Assembly (NCBI GenBank): GCA_007125845.1 | Contig: SLCK01000124.1 | Coordinates: 1 to 51,191 of the forward strand | Source: Gemmatimonadota bacterium | Lineage (GTDB): Bacteria > Gemmatimonadota > Gemmatimonadetes > Longimicrobiales > Gaopeijiaceae | Direction: 5' to 3' | DNA length: 51,191 nucleotides | Part shown: positions 10,543 to 19,345 of the stretch, one piece after another | How the letters are laid out: each line of letters opens with the position of its first letter | How positions within the stretch are numbered: position 1 is the stretch's first letter | The notes under the pieces: model-generated | The model's input: only the letters and a program-made list of their open reading frames with translations | What the model was told of the DNA's origin: nothing | Database searches by the model: none | Made by a program: the position numbers and the translations under genes

Positions 10543-12183
10543 GCGCGCAACGGCCGAGGCACCCGGTCGAGCCTCGCGCTGCAGCAAGCCCTGGCCGATG
10601 AGGTTCTGGATGCGGGTGCTCGAACGGTAATCCGCCAGGATTGCGCCCCTGCGGCTCGTGGACACCTCGTCCATCACGTACCCCAGGACCGCCGCCATCA
10701 CCTCTCCCTCTTCGGTGTTCGTCTCGCGAAACCGACGCCGGAACTCGTTGAGCACGGGCTGGAAGGAGCGGTCATCCCAGTGTTCGGGACCGGGGCTCAG
10801 CCGGACGAAGTCGTTCAGCACCTGGGTGAAGAGGGGGCTCGGGGGGCGGTGCCAGAAGGACACGTCCGGCCCGAAGTCCTCGATGTACATCGGGAGGTAG
10901 AGGTTCGCGCCCCGTGGCACCTGGCGGATGAGTGCCGGATTGAATCGCCTCACCTCGTCGACCGACAGTCCCGTGCGCGCCGTCACCTCCGACATCGCGA
11001 TGGATCGGGGCGCTCGCATGGCGTAGATCCGTTCCTGTGGAAGCGACTCGCGGAGGTTTCGCACGGTGTACTGATTGCCGAACACCATTTCGGCGTAGAG
11101 GAAGGACCGTGGGCCGTACGTCCGGTACACGTCGCGGAACTGGCCGGATGACATTTGCCGCAGGTCGAGTGCCAGCTCCGCACCCCGGAAGTAACGATCA
11201 CGGACGTCCCCTCCTCCCAACCGCTCTCCGAGAACAACGACCCTGCCCACATTCGTGCCCCCGGCGTGGTGTTCCGAGAGCGCCGGAATGAAGGAGCCGT
11301 ACTTGGTGGCGAGGATCGTGAGGTAAGCGGCACAGTAGGGCGCCTGCGTCGTCTGATTGTAGCCCTCGATCACGCTAGACGCGTGACGCTTCATGTGGTC
11401 CCAGTTCCGAGCCAGCCACTGGCAGAATCCCAGGGCGTTGGCAGGCGAGCGAACCCTTCCATTCAGCCCCGACTCGAGAACCGCCTGGGCGAGTCCGATC
11501 TCGGCCGGGACCCCGAACCGCTCGTAGATCTCGCCCCACTCCTGGAGAAAGCTCCCGTATCGGCCGGCGTTGGGCAGAAGGAACCGACCTCGTGTCGGAT
11601 TGTGGACCACCGGGCCGACTTCCGGCTCGAGCAGCCGGGCCACCTGATCCCTCCGCTGGCTCATCCGTCCCTGCAGGGATCGTCCCTCGAGGACATGGGT
11701 GAGGGAGGGATCCTCAAAGTGGTGCGTTCCCCACTGTCCGTTCGCGGGGAAGACGGCCAGGAGCCGACCGTCGCTCTGGCTTCCAAAGGCAATCGATCCG
11801 TCCGGAATCAGGAAGATGTGCTGCCAGAACGAGTATCCCGGCCGGTAGGACTCCAGCGCGACCATATCCCCCTGGTATCGCCCCTCCAGGACCAACTCCG
11901 CCCTCTCCTCCTCGCTTGGAGCCGTGACCACTTCCCGGGAGGCGACGAGGACGGGGTCGGGCTGGACGCTCCAGGGCGATGTCCACGTCCCCCTGGACCG
12001 CTGCGTTGCCTCCTCCAACGTCGCGCCGTTGCCCTCCTCCGCTTCGGCGGCCCTTGCGTCGGCGACCCGTTCCGCCGCTTCCGCGAGCGCTCCCTCTTCC
12101 GGCGGCGCCGCCAACTCCGGTGGCATCTTCGGGGTGCATGCAGCAAAGACGAGCAGCACCGCGAGCAGGCTCTTCACTTTCAT
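10540..12183 (-). CDS. Lytic transglycosylase lipoprotein (SLT domain)
   Basis: This 547-residue lipoprotein has a short signal ending VFAAC (Cys16). A Pro/Glu/Ala-rich linker and an uncharacterised domain precede the SLT goose-lysozyme-like domain (about residues 220-330). The catalytic Glu is in AQAVLESGLN, followed by SPANALGFCQWLARNWDHM and HHAGGTNVGR. Such enzymes cleave murein glycan strands to 1,6-anhydroMurNAc ends in the periplasm. A LysM-like segment may follow (SEVTARTGLSVDEVRRFNPA). The gene is 4 bp downstream of the FAH-type hydrolase gene on the same strand, so the two are probably cotranscribed. Confidence 0.87.
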   Translation of the reverse strand: MKVKSLLAVLLVFAACTPKMPPELAAPPEEGALAEAAERVADARAAEAEEGNGATLEEATQRSRGTWTSPWSVQPDPVLVASREVVTAPSEEERAELVLEGRYQGDMVALESYRPGYSFWQHIFLIPDGSIAFGSQSDGRLLAVFPANGQWGTHHFEDPSLTHVLEGRSLQGRMSQRRDQVARLLEPEVGPVVHNPTRGRFLLPNAGRYGSFLQEWGEIYERFGVPAEIGLAQAVLESGLNGRVRSPANALGFCQWLARNWDHMKRHASSVIEGYNQTTQAPYCAAYLTILATKYGSFIPALSEHHAGGTNVGRVVVLGERLGGGDVRDRYFRGAELALDLRQMSSGQFRDVYRTYGPRSFLYAEMVFGNQYTVRNLRESLPQERIYAMRAPRSIAMSEVTARTGLSVDEVRRFNPALIRQVPRGANLYLPMYIEDFGPDVSFWHRPPSPLFTQVLNDFVRLSPGPEHWDDRSFQPVLNEFRRRFRETNTEEGEVMAAVLGYVMDEVSTSRRGAILADYRSSTRIQNLIGQGLLQREARPGASAVAR

Positions 12184-12187
12184 CGGC

Positions 12188-13108
12188 TCAATCCCCTGGG
12201 CTGGTCCGGGACAAATCCTCCTCGGCCACGACCGGATTGCGGAGGACCCCTATTCCTTCGATGTCGACCTCGAACACATCACCGACCTGCATCGCACTCG
12301 TCTCCCCCGGCGTGCCCGTGAAGATGATGTCTCCCGGACCCAGGGTGACCCACTGACTGATGTGGCTGACCAGCGTGGGAAGGTCCCGCACGAGATCGGA
12401 GGAGCTCTCCCGTTGCATGACCTCGCCATTCAGCCGCCCCTCCAACATGATGTTGTCGTAATCCAGTCCCCTCGCCACCACCGGCCCGATCGGCCCGAAG
12501 GAGTCGGACGCCTTGGCCCGGAGCCATTGGAGGTCGTTCACCTGCCAGGACCGCTCGCTCACATCGTTTCCGGCGGTCACCCCGAAGATGTGATCCCGGG
12601 CTTGCTCCACGGACACGTTCGCGGTGTGGCGACCGATCACGACCACGAGCTCGGTCTCGAAGTGCAGATCCTCCGAGTCCGGATACATGATGATCGGGTC
12701 GCCTGGCCCCACGACCGACGTCGGGAGCTTCGCGAAGAGCTCCGGCACCTCCGGGATCTCCTCCTGATCGAGCGTGCCCAGGTGGCTTTCGTAGTTGAAA
12801 CCGACCGCGAGGACCACCCTGGGCTCGACGGGCGCGAGGAGCCTCACCTCCGCCAGGTCGTGCGTGCGACCGGTCTCCGGTGGATTGTCGAATGGGGGTC
12901 CCTCCAGCTCCCGCACGGTCTCCCCGTCGAGCACCCCATAGGACGTGTCCCCACCCACTTCGTACCGAACGTAGTGGGTCACCCCTTCCGGAGCCGGTGC
13001 GATGACGTAGTCCTGGGCGGTCGCATCCGCGACTTCGTCACACGCGGCGGTCGCGAATGCGGTCAAAGGAACAACGAGGAGGGCGGCGCGGCGGAACAGG
13101 TGGCTCAT
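12188..13108 (-). CDS. Exported fumarylacetoacetate-hydrolase-family protein (lipoprotein)
   Basis: The product has 306 residues. ATG 13108 is preceded by GGAG and opens a signal MSHLFRRAALLVVPLTAFA with the lipobox-like ending ATAAC. The rest is a complete FAH fold: VLAVGFNYESHL, the metal-ligand acidic pair in LHFETELVVVIG, AGNDVSER, and GDIIFTGTPGETSAM near the C-terminus. The family hydrolyses C-C bonds or decarboxylates 2-oxo acids with Mg2+, normally in the cytosol. Export of an FAH enzyme is therefore odd, and the substrate is unknown. A TATTAA hexamer (13148-13153, minus strand) could be a -10 but has no good -35. It is probably cotranscribed with the lytic transglycosylase. Confidence 0.85.
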   Translation of the reverse strand: MSHLFRRAALLVVPLTAFATAACDEVADATAQDYVIAPAPEGVTHYVRYEVGGDTSYGVLDGETVRELEGPPFDNPPETGRTHDLAEVRLLAPVEPRVVLAVGFNYESHLGTLDQEEIPEVPELFAKLPTSVVGPGDPIIMYPDSEDLHFETELVVVIGRHTANVSVEQARDHIFGVTAGNDVSERSWQVNDLQWLRAKASDSFGPIGPVVARGLDYDNIMLEGRLNGEVMQRESSSDLVRDLPTLVSHISQWVTLGPGDIIFTGTPGETSAMQVGDVFEVDIEGIGVLRNPVVAEEDLSRTSPGD

Positions 13109-13212
13109 TCGGCATCTCCGGGGAGGGACCAATCCAGCGAACACCCATTAATAGCTAGCGTTCTCAGGGCGTTTACACCAGGGAAACCGTTCTCTTCGTT
13201 CGACCTACGACC

Positions 13213-13821
13213 TCATTCGCCTCGGTCGTCCACCGCTTCGCGAACAAGCTCAGAGAGTTGCGCAGGGAAGGTGATCGATCCGACGAGCTCCCGCCCCGCC
13301 GGACTCATCTTTCTCCAGGTCTTCCGGATCGCCCGCAGGAGCGGCGGCCGTTCGGTGCGATCTGCAAAGGGGCCGAACTGGATCTCGAAGAAGGCGAGAG
13401 CCACCGCGTCCTCGTAGCTCTGCACGTCGGGATCGCGCTTCATTCCCCGCTTGTGCACGATCCGATCGACCGCCTCAAGCTCGGCCTCGCCGTACCCGCA
13501 ATCGCTCATGATTCGGACGAGGTGCCTCGCGTGCACATCATAGAGGTGCCGCCTCCAGGCGAGGTACCCTTGCCGGCCCTCCGGATAGCCAGACCTTGGC
13601 GTCTCCCATCTACGGATGTGGTGCCCGCGGGCCGCGATGAGAAGCGTCTCCGGGCCACCTCGGGGATCGTCCTCCCGCAGACGGAGGATCCAGTCGTGGG
13701 CCGAGATTCCCTCGGCGAGGGCGAGCGGGAGGCGCTCTCCCCGGTACTCCACCGAAGTTGGATCGGCCGAGTTCTCGCGGTCGATGGCCGCGAGCACATC
13801 GTTCAATCGGGCCGACTTCAT
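13213..13821 (-). CDS. DUF4202 domain-containing protein
   Basis: The product has 202 residues from ATG 13821, which directly follows an in-frame GTG; longer forms are unlikely because they read through the preceding gene. The signature segments of DUF4202 are present: ARGHHIRRWETPRSGYP, GYLAWRRHLYDVHA, KRDPDVQSYEDAVALAFFE and RKTWRKMSPAGR. The fold is expected to be all-helical and cytosolic, and the conserved His/Arg/Asp residues suggest a metal or phosphate site. No biochemical role is known to me. It is last in an apparent operon, 5 bp after a small exported protein that itself follows a lipase. Confidence 0.88.
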   Translation of the reverse strand: MKSARLNDVLAAIDRENSADPTSVEYRGERLPLALAEGISAHDWILRLREDDPRGGPETLLIAARGHHIRRWETPRSGYPEGRQGYLAWRRHLYDVHARHLVRIMSDCGYGEAELEAVDRIVHKRGMKRDPDVQSYEDAVALAFFEIQFGPFADRTERPPLLRAIRKTWRKMSPAGRELVGSITFPAQLSELVREAVDDRGE

Positions 13822-13826
13822 CACGG

Positions 13827-14447
13827 TCAGAGCACCAGGCACGCGTCGATCAGTCCCAGGTCCTGGAGGATGCACCTGAGGACTTCGACCGTCACCGACA
13901 GTCCGTCGGAACGGGGATCCTCGAAGCGCATCCACCCCAGCGATAGGGCCCCGTTTCCGTGGAGGAAGCCCACGCGCACGACCGCACCTGCGCCGCGAAG
14001 CCCGAACGAGCCCTGCGCAGCAACACCGGCCCGCGAGACCGTCATCGGACCGTCGAAGCGATACAGGAGCCCCAGCTGACCGAGCCCCGCCAATCCCGAT
14101 CGCCCCGCCCCGTCCGAGTCCACAGCCCATCCCGCCGACACCATGGTGTGACCGAACCACCGGGGCGTCTCGACGGTCACGACTCCCAGGTCATCGGTGG
14201 AAATCGAGCTCGGTCGAAGGGACACCTGGTAGAGGTAGCCCACATGCACGGCCGGATCCCAGGTACCGAGGAAGGCCACGTTCCCCACTCCGAGGTGCCG
14301 CTGCACTCGGGCGGGCTCCTCGCCGGCCTCCTGGCTCCGAAGATCCACCGGTACCCCGGTCATGGAGAGCGCCAGGACGACCGCCAACCCCCATCGGCGA
14401 AGCAGGAGGCGGCTGCGCGTTCCTCCTGCTGGAATCCCGTATCTCAC
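13827..14447 (-). CDS. Exported hypothetical protein, probable small outer-membrane barrel
   Basis: The product has 206 residues, with a GTG start at 14447. A twin-Arg/hydrophobic signal (LLLRRWGLAVVLALSMTGVPV) ends before RSQEAGEE, so the mature protein may start with Gln. The body alternates short hydrophobic and Gly-rich strands (VGYLYQVSLRPSS, AGLGQLGLLYRF, GAVVRVGFLHGNGALSLGWMR), consistent with an 8-strand barrel. Two Cys near the C-terminus (CILQDLGLIDACLVL) are unusual for a barrel. No family was recognised. It sits between the lipase (10-bp gap) and DUF4202 (5-bp gap) in one operon. A similar but not clearly homologous protein is at 24148-24753. Confidence 0.6.
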   Translation of the reverse strand: MRYGIPAGGTRSRLLLRRWGLAVVLALSMTGVPVDLRSQEAGEEPARVQRHLGVGNVAFLGTWDPAVHVGYLYQVSLRPSSISTDDLGVVTVETPRWFGHTMVSAGWAVDSDGAGRSGLAGLGQLGLLYRFDGPMTVSRAGVAAQGSFGLRGAGAVVRVGFLHGNGALSLGWMRFEDPRSDGLSVTVEVLRCILQDLGLIDACLVL

Positions 14448-14457
14448 TGGTGTCTCG

Positions 14458-15477
14458 TCATTGGAGTCGTCTCCGGACTCGGGTGATCACACCGTCGTCG
14501 CAACACAGATAGGCATGGGGCTCGCACGGGGCGGGGAACCGCCTGACCTTCGGGCCGTGCTCAGTCCCGATGGTGCGGAGCGTAGTCGCGAAGGGCACGA
14601 GAGTGTCACCCTTCTCCTGCTCCACCGGGTCCCAATCGAGCACTCCTCCAGTCGGGCCGCGGATGGCAATGTTCGTCTTGCGATTTTCCGACCAGTAGAA
14701 CCGGACGTCTACCCCATCCATCGAGGCGAGCGGGTCCGTGAGAAGCTCGCGGAGCTCACGAGCCCTGAGGAGAAGGTCCTCCTGGATCCCCTCCACACCC
14801 GGCCACCCTCCCTCCTCGAGGAGCTGGTGTCCGGGATCCAGCGGCTCCCCACCCCCCGCCACCACCGCGGGCCAGGCGGGAAGCATCTGGTAGATGGCCG
14901 GCCACATTCGAACGGTACGCCTCATGACCGGAATCAGCCGCTCGCCCGCATTGTCACCTACGATCATGGCCTCAGCGGCATTGAGCGTACCGGCGGCCGG
15001 AGTCCCGACCAGGCTCACGCTCGCCACATGCCGGGCGAATTCCTCCTCGTCGTCCAGGAGCTTGCTCGCGACGATCGCCAGCAGTCCTCCCTGCGAATGG
15101 CCGATGAGGTTCCATCGACCGCCCTCCGGCCGCCGCTCCCGAAGAAAGTCGATGAGCTGTCCGGCGCTGTGACGGATGTCAGCCCGCCAGTCGTAGAGAA
15201 ACTGATTCACCCCGGTCTGGAGCTGATTGTAGGCGACGCGCAGCACCCGTCCGGGATGGAGAGTGATTCCGGGAGCGAGGGAGGTCTTCGCCGGAGCGAT
15301 CTGCCCGGGGCGGTGCTCCATCCCGAGGAGCTCCACGAGCTCCTCGTCGCTCTTCCCCTGAACACCCCGGATCACGCTCTTCAACCTCATCAGGACCGGC
15401 CAACCCACGTCGTTTCCGTCGGCATCCTCCAAGGTAATCCCCCCGGTTCCCGGGATGAGGAGATTCGCGTTGGGCAT
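14458..15477 (-). CDS. Alpha/beta-hydrolase, lipase/acyltransferase-like (LCAT-type)
   Basis: The product has 339 residues starting at ATG 15477, preceded by GGGAAGG. It has the nucleophile elbow GHSQGG within NLIGHSQGGLLAIVASKLLD, an early oxyanion-type segment LIPGTGGI, and FLYDWRADIRHSAGQLIDFL just before the elbow. This layout recalls LCAT, PGAP1-like and other neutral-lipid lipases. Catalytic acid and His candidates are in the C-terminal third (DTLVPFATT and CEPHAYLCC). There is no signal peptide, so a cytosolic location is likely. It is the first gene of a three-gene operon with a small exported protein and DUF4202, and its substrate is unknown. Confidence 0.8.
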   Translation of the reverse strand: MPNANLLIPGTGGITLEDADGNDVGWPVLMRLKSVIRGVQGKSDEELVELLGMEHRPGQIAPAKTSLAPGITLHPGRVLRVAYNQLQTGVNQFLYDWRADIRHSAGQLIDFLRERRPEGGRWNLIGHSQGGLLAIVASKLLDDEEEFARHVASVSLVGTPAAGTLNAAEAMIVGDNAGERLIPVMRRTVRMWPAIYQMLPAWPAVVAGGGEPLDPGHQLLEEGGWPGVEGIQEDLLLRARELRELLTDPLASMDGVDVRFYWSENRKTNIAIRGPTGGVLDWDPVEQEKGDTLVPFATTLRTIGTEHGPKVRRFPAPCEPHAYLCCDDGVITRVRRRLQ

Positions 15478-15667
15478 GGGTACCTTCCCCGCTGAGGACG
15501 TGGCCGGCCCACCCTGCACCGGCGGCCGGCTCGCTCCGGTCTGAGCGGCATCTTTCTCCCTTTTCCCCTCCGCGCGCAACCCGTCCGGGTCCCTGCGGTG
15601 TATATTGAACGTCACATCGGGCGTGTTACGAGCCCGATCCACCATCCCCACGTCGGCGAGCGGAACC

Positions 15668-16183
15668 ATGGAGTGGAGCAGCGTCTTCGAGGCGGCCGGG
15701 CTGGCCCTCGCTCTCGCGATGGGCGGAGGGGGGACGGCGCCGGCCGACACCCTCTACCTTCCCGAGAGCTGGCCGCAACACTTTCCCGAGGCACCGGACG
15801 GAGCCGCGCTCGCGGGCCATACCGAGGTCCCCTCCACCCAACTTCCGCCGGCTCTCGGAGCCGGACCCTACCACATCGTGGTCTTTACGCGCCCGTCCGG
15901 CCTGGACGAGGCCTTCGAGCACTACCTCCAGGCGCTCCCGGCCCAGGGCTGGGAGGTGATCGAAGAGTTGACGCGAGACGGCACGACCGTCGGTCGGCCC
16001 ACGATCGGGTTCCGCGGTCACGGCCACGCGGGAGACATCCGATTCGAACAGACGTTGGGCGCAGTGTTCATCACGATCCATCTCTACCGTGAGCGCGAGG
16101 AGCGCGCATTCCTACGCAGTCGCGTGCCTCTCCCACCGGAGGCCGTCGCGCGGGCGTGGAACGATCGAAGGAAAGGAGCCTAG
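15668..16183 (+). CDS. Secreted hypothetical protein
   Basis: The product has 171 residues from ATG 15668. A 21-residue in-frame upstream extension looks non-coding. The N-terminus EAAGLALALAMGGGGTAPA is a probable cleavable signal. The mature part (LPESWPQHFPEAPDGAALAG ... YHIVVFTRPSGLDEAFEHYLQALPAQGWEV) resembles the alpha-beta 'amino-terminal handle' type of small periplasmic proteins, but I recognise no named family. It is divergent from the lipase operon with a 190-bp spacer, and a hairpin at 16208-16224 separates it from the DUF3014 gene. Confidence 0.6.
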   Translation: MEWSSVFEAAGLALALAMGGGGTAPADTLYLPESWPQHFPEAPDGAALAGHTEVPSTQLPPALGAGPYHIVVFTRPSGLDEAFEHYLQALPAQGWEVIEELTRDGTTVGRPTIGFRGHGHAGDIRFEQTLGAVFITIHLYREREERAFLRSRVPLPPEAVARAWNDRRKGA

Positions 16184-16207
16184 AAGGCTGCTGTAGCAGG
16201 GGATCGA

Positions 16208-16224
16208 TCGCGCGGAAAGCGCGA
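16208..16224. repeat. Perfect 6-bp hairpin in an intergenic gap
   Basis: TCGCGC-GGAAA-GCGCGA forms a 6-bp GC-rich stem with a 5-nt purine loop, 24 bp after one stop codon and 22 bp before the next start. No T-tract follows. It may be an RNA processing or pausing element; its role is unknown. Confidence 0.4.
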
Positions 16225-16246
16225 CATCTCGCGTTCGGAGAAAGCG

Positions 16247-17119
16247 ATGCATGAGCTCGGTGACAACCCTCGGAACGAGCCAGGTTCGACGGAGGGAGCG
16301 CAGACCCCCTTCGCGTCCATGCGACGACGTCGTTCCAACCGAAAGAACAAGGGCCTATGGGCGGCGACGGCGGTCGCAGTCCTCCTTCTGGGCGGAGGGT
16401 TGGCCTGGTTCATCATGCGTGATTCGGAACCGGATCCACCCCCAGTGGCGGAAACCCCTTCCTTCGCTCCGGAAGCGGAGGAAGACGCCACGGTCGGCCC
16501 GGACGTTCCGCCGCTGGACCTCCCGGAGCTCAGCGCGAGTGACGAGTTCGTGCGTCGGCTCGTGGCCGCCCTCTCCGCGCACCCCCAGTTGGCCTCGTGG
16601 CTGGTCACGGACGAGCTGGTGGAACGATTCGTGGGCGCCGTCGTGAGCCTCGCCGGAGGCTCCAGCCCGGCTGAGCACGTGGAGTTCCTCGTTCCGGAGG
16701 AAGACTTCCACGTTCGAGTGGTGGATGGACGGACGGTGATGGACCCTGAGGGCCATCGTCGGTACGATCTCCTGACGGAAACGTTCGCCAGCCTCGACAC
16801 CGATGGCACGGCTCAACTCTATCACCAGCTCCACCCGCTCTTCGAGGAGGCCTACGCCGAGCTCGGGATCCCCGACCAGACCTTCGACGACGCGATGGAG
16901 CGCGCGGTGGCGAACCTTCTTGCCGTCGAGGTCGTGGACCGGCCGCTGGAGGTCGAGCCCGTGGAGGGCGTCTACGAGTTCCGTGATCCCGCGCTCGAGA
17001 ACCGAGCCGCCGCCGAAAAGCACCTGATCCGGATGGGAGAAACGAACGCGTCTCGGGTCCAGGCGAAGCTCCGGGAGCTGGCCGAGGCGATCGGCATCTC
17101 CGACCCCGACACCCCCTGA
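16247..17119 (+). CDS. DUF3014 domain-containing membrane protein
   Basis: The product has 290 residues. A basic segment (MRRRRSNRKNKG) precedes one transmembrane helix (LWAATAVAVLLLGGGLAWFIM, about residues 38-58), then a Pro/Glu-rich linker. The DUF3014 domain follows: LPELSASDEFVRRLVAALSAHPQLASWL, VTDELVERFVGAVVSLAGG, RYDLLTETFASLD and LHPLFEEAYAELGIPD. The topology is N-in with the domain in the periplasm. The function of DUF3014 is unknown. It is 18 bp upstream of the nitrilase gene on the same strand, so they are probably cotranscribed. Confidence 0.88.
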   Translation: MHELGDNPRNEPGSTEGAQTPFASMRRRRSNRKNKGLWAATAVAVLLLGGGLAWFIMRDSEPDPPPVAETPSFAPEAEEDATVGPDVPPLDLPELSASDEFVRRLVAALSAHPQLASWLVTDELVERFVGAVVSLAGGSSPAEHVEFLVPEEDFHVRVVDGRTVMDPEGHRRYDLLTETFASLDTDGTAQLYHQLHPLFEEAYAELGIPDQTFDDAMERAVANLLAVEVVDRPLEVEPVEGVYEFRDPALENRAAAEKHLIRMGETNASRVQAKLRELAEAIGISDPDTP

Positions 17120-17137
17120 CCCCTTCCGCGGACATCC

Positions 17138-17950
17138 ATGTCTTCATTTCCCGTCGCAGCCGTCCAGATGAACAGCCAGCCGGACCTGGATCGGAACATG
17201 GAAGAGGCACATCGGTGGATCGCCCGAGCAGCCCGGGGCGGCGCCGCGCTGACCGGCCTCCCCGAGCACTTCGCCTTCCTCGGGGACGAGGACGAACGAG
17301 TTCGCCAATCGGAACGCATCTCCGAAATCGTCGAGGATCTCCTGCCGGCATGGGCTCGGGAGTTCGACACGCATATCCTCGGGGGAGGCTATCCAGTCCG
17401 ATCGGAGGACGGCCGGGTGCACAACCGAGCGATCCTCGTCGACCCGGAGGGTCGGATCGTGGCCCGATACGACAAGATGCATCTCTTCGACGTGGAGCTT
17501 TCCGAGCGGGAAAGCTACCGCGAGTCGGACAGGGTCGTAGCCGGCACCGAGCCGCCGCCGGTGTTCGAGGCAGCGGGACTCGCCCGGATCGGGCTCTCGA
17601 TCTGCTACGACGTCCGCTTTCCGGAGCTCTACCGGGGCCTTTCGGACCGGGGCGCCGAGCTCCTCCTGATCCCGTCTGCATTCACCCGCCCCACCGGACG
17701 AGCCCACTGGGAGGTTCTCCTGCGGGCTCGGGCGATCGAAAACAGTGCCTATGTGATCGCCCCGGCCCAGACGGGCCGGCACGGTGCCACTCGTGAAACC
17801 CACGGACACGCGCTCATCGTCGATCCGTGGGGAGTGATCCTCGCCGACGCCGGCACCAAGCCGGGCGTGATCCTCGCCGAGGTGGAGATGGACAAGCTCC
17901 GCGACATCCGGAGCCGGCTGCCCGCACTCAGGCACCGCGTGCTGACTTGA
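17138..17950 (+). CDS. Carbon-nitrogen hydrolase, nitrilase superfamily (Nit1/omega-amidase-like)
   Basis: The product has 270 residues with the full Glu-Lys-Cys triad: Glu43 in TGLPEHFAFLG, Lys113 in YDKMHLFDVE and Cys156 in GLSICYDVRFPELY. The YDKMHLFD and CYDVRFPELYR motifs are typical of the Nit1 branch (deaminated-glutathione amidase) and omega-amidases, which hydrolyse amides such as 2-oxoglutaramate or deaminated glutathione in the cytosol as metabolite repair. Which of the two it uses cannot be told from sequence. The stop codon overlaps the putative TTG start of the downstream glutaminyl cyclase gene. Confidence 0.9.
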   Translation: MSSFPVAAVQMNSQPDLDRNMEEAHRWIARAARGGAALTGLPEHFAFLGDEDERVRQSERISEIVEDLLPAWAREFDTHILGGGYPVRSEDGRVHNRAILVDPEGRIVARYDKMHLFDVELSERESYRESDRVVAGTEPPPVFEAAGLARIGLSICYDVRFPELYRGLSDRGAELLLIPSAFTRPTGRAHWEVLLRARAIENSAYVIAPAQTGRHGATRETHGHALIVDPWGVILADAGTKPGVILAEVEMDKLRDIRSRLPALRHRVLT

Positions 17951-18753
17951 GCCGGCCGAGTCCGTCGCTGGGTACTCTCCAGGGAACGGGAATCCTGTTC
18001 TACCTGCTCGCCGCCGTCCTGCTCGGATGCGCTCATGCGGTGCCCACCGAGCGCCTGGAGGTGGTGCGCACCTTTCCCCACGACCCGGAAGCCTACACGC
18101 AGGGACTCGTCTTTTATGATGGGCGCATTTTCGAGAGCACGGGCATGCACGGACGATCGTCGGTCCGCGAGGTGGACCCCGGGACCGGAGAGGTCGTCCG
18201 GATCCGGAGCCTGGAGGAGGAATACTTCGGCGAAGGAATTGCGAGGGTCGGCAGCTCGCTGGTCCAGCTCACGTGGAAGGAGGAGACGGCCTTCGCCTAC
18301 GACCTCGAAACCTTCGAGATCCTCGACACGTTCGAGTTCGAAGCGGAGGGTTGGGGCCTCTGCCACGACGGAGACTGGCTCTACATGACGACGGGCGAAG
18401 CCGTGCTCTACCTCAGGGACCCGGCCACCTTCGAGCTTCACGACTCGCGTCCGATCACCCGGGGCGGGCGGGCGCTCCCGGAAGTGAACGACCTGGCGTG
18501 CGTCGGAGACTACCTCTACGCGAATGTCCTCGACAGCGACCGGATCGTCCGGATCGCAAAGGAGTCAGGTGAGGTCGTCTCGGAGATCGACGCCTCGATC
18601 CTCGAGCCCGAAGGGGGCAGGCCCGACGACATCCAGGCGGTGCTGAACGGGATCGCGCACGACTCCGAGTCCGGCACCTTCTACCTCACCGGAAAGTTGT
18701 GGCCAACGATGTTCGAGGTACGCTTCCACCCGGAGGCACCGCCGGAGGAGTAA
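17947..18753 (+). CDS. Glutaminyl-peptide cyclotransferase, plant/bacterial beta-propeller type, lipoprotein
   Basis: The product has 268 residues from a TTG at 17947 that overlaps the upstream TGA (TTGA), the only start that keeps the signal peptide. The signal GILFYLLAAVLLGC ends in a lipobox, and the catalytic domain is anchored after it. The family motifs are clear: FPHDPEAYTQGLVFYDG, IFESTGMHGRSSVREVD, GWGLCHDGDWLYMTTG, EVNDLACVGDYLYANV and VLNGIAHDSESGTFYLTGKLWP. The enzyme cyclises N-terminal Gln to pyroglutamate. An envelope location fits action on exported proteins; several signal peptides in this window end just before a Gln. There is no clear ribosome-binding site, so translational coupling to the nitrilase is likely. 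Confidence 0.88.
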   Translation: MSRPSPSLGTLQGTGILFYLLAAVLLGCAHAVPTERLEVVRTFPHDPEAYTQGLVFYDGRIFESTGMHGRSSVREVDPGTGEVVRIRSLEEEYFGEGIARVGSSLVQLTWKEETAFAYDLETFEILDTFEFEAEGWGLCHDGDWLYMTTGEAVLYLRDPATFELHDSRPITRGGRALPEVNDLACVGDYLYANVLDSDRIVRIAKESGEVVSEIDASILEPEGGRPDDIQAVLNGIAHDSESGTFYLTGKLWPTMFEVRFHPEAPPEE

Positions 18754-18824
18754 GGACGCGTTCGCACTGCACCAGCCTCTCAGGAGGAGCGGGCTCCGAG
18801 GACCGGGCTCCTGGAACCGGGCTG

Positions 18825-19250
18825 CTACGAGGACGTAGGCCGACCGCGCCGCGACCCCCGGCGCCCGCGCAAGCCGATCGCCCCCTTGAGCCCCACGTAG
18901 TAGAACGGCGCGAAGAGGAGACCGGCGAGAACGATGCCCGGGCTCCAATCGAGGAGGAAGAGCCCCCCCGGGGGAACGACGGCCAGCAGGAGGAGGAGAA
19001 AGGCACGAAAGGAGTTCCCCAGGTAGGCGGCGCGGCCCAGCAGTGGGGCCGCCGTCCCGGCCGCGAGGCAGGCCACCGCCACGAACCAGCTTCGGGGTTC
19101 CCGGCTCAGGACGTAGCCGGCGAGGACGAGGAAGAGCGCCCCGTGCGCCCAGGAGGCGTACCACGCCCACTGGACTCGTCGATGCGCGCGCCGTATCGAA
19201 GGGGATAGGCGTCGATCGCCTCTCGAGCGCGTCGGGTGCGGGGTGGGCAT
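18825..19250 (-). CDS. Hypothetical integral membrane protein
   Basis: The product has 141 residues from ATG 19250 (ATG 19280 is possible and adds 10 residues; neither has a good ribosome-binding site). A basic N-terminus is followed by about four transmembrane helices: [58 protein letters not shown] and [20 protein letters not shown]. It has a basic C-terminal tail ([11 protein letters not shown]). I recognise no family. It converges with the glutaminyl cyclase gene and diverges from the VOC dioxygenase gene. Confidence 0.6.
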   Translation of the reverse strand: MPTPHPTRSRGDRRLSPSIRRAHRRVQWAWYASWAHGALFLVLAGYVLSREPRSWFVAVACLAAGTAAPLLGRAAYLGNSFRAFLLLLLAVVPPGGLFLLDWSPGIVLAGLLFAPFYYVGLKGAIGLRGRRGSRRGRPTSS

Positions 19251-19345
19251 CAGTCGTGCGAGGTCCGGTAAGTGGGGCATCGCGTGCAAACACGGATCAG
19301 CGCAGCGGACGTCACCTGTCAACGTCATGCGAGGGCACGAGGAAG

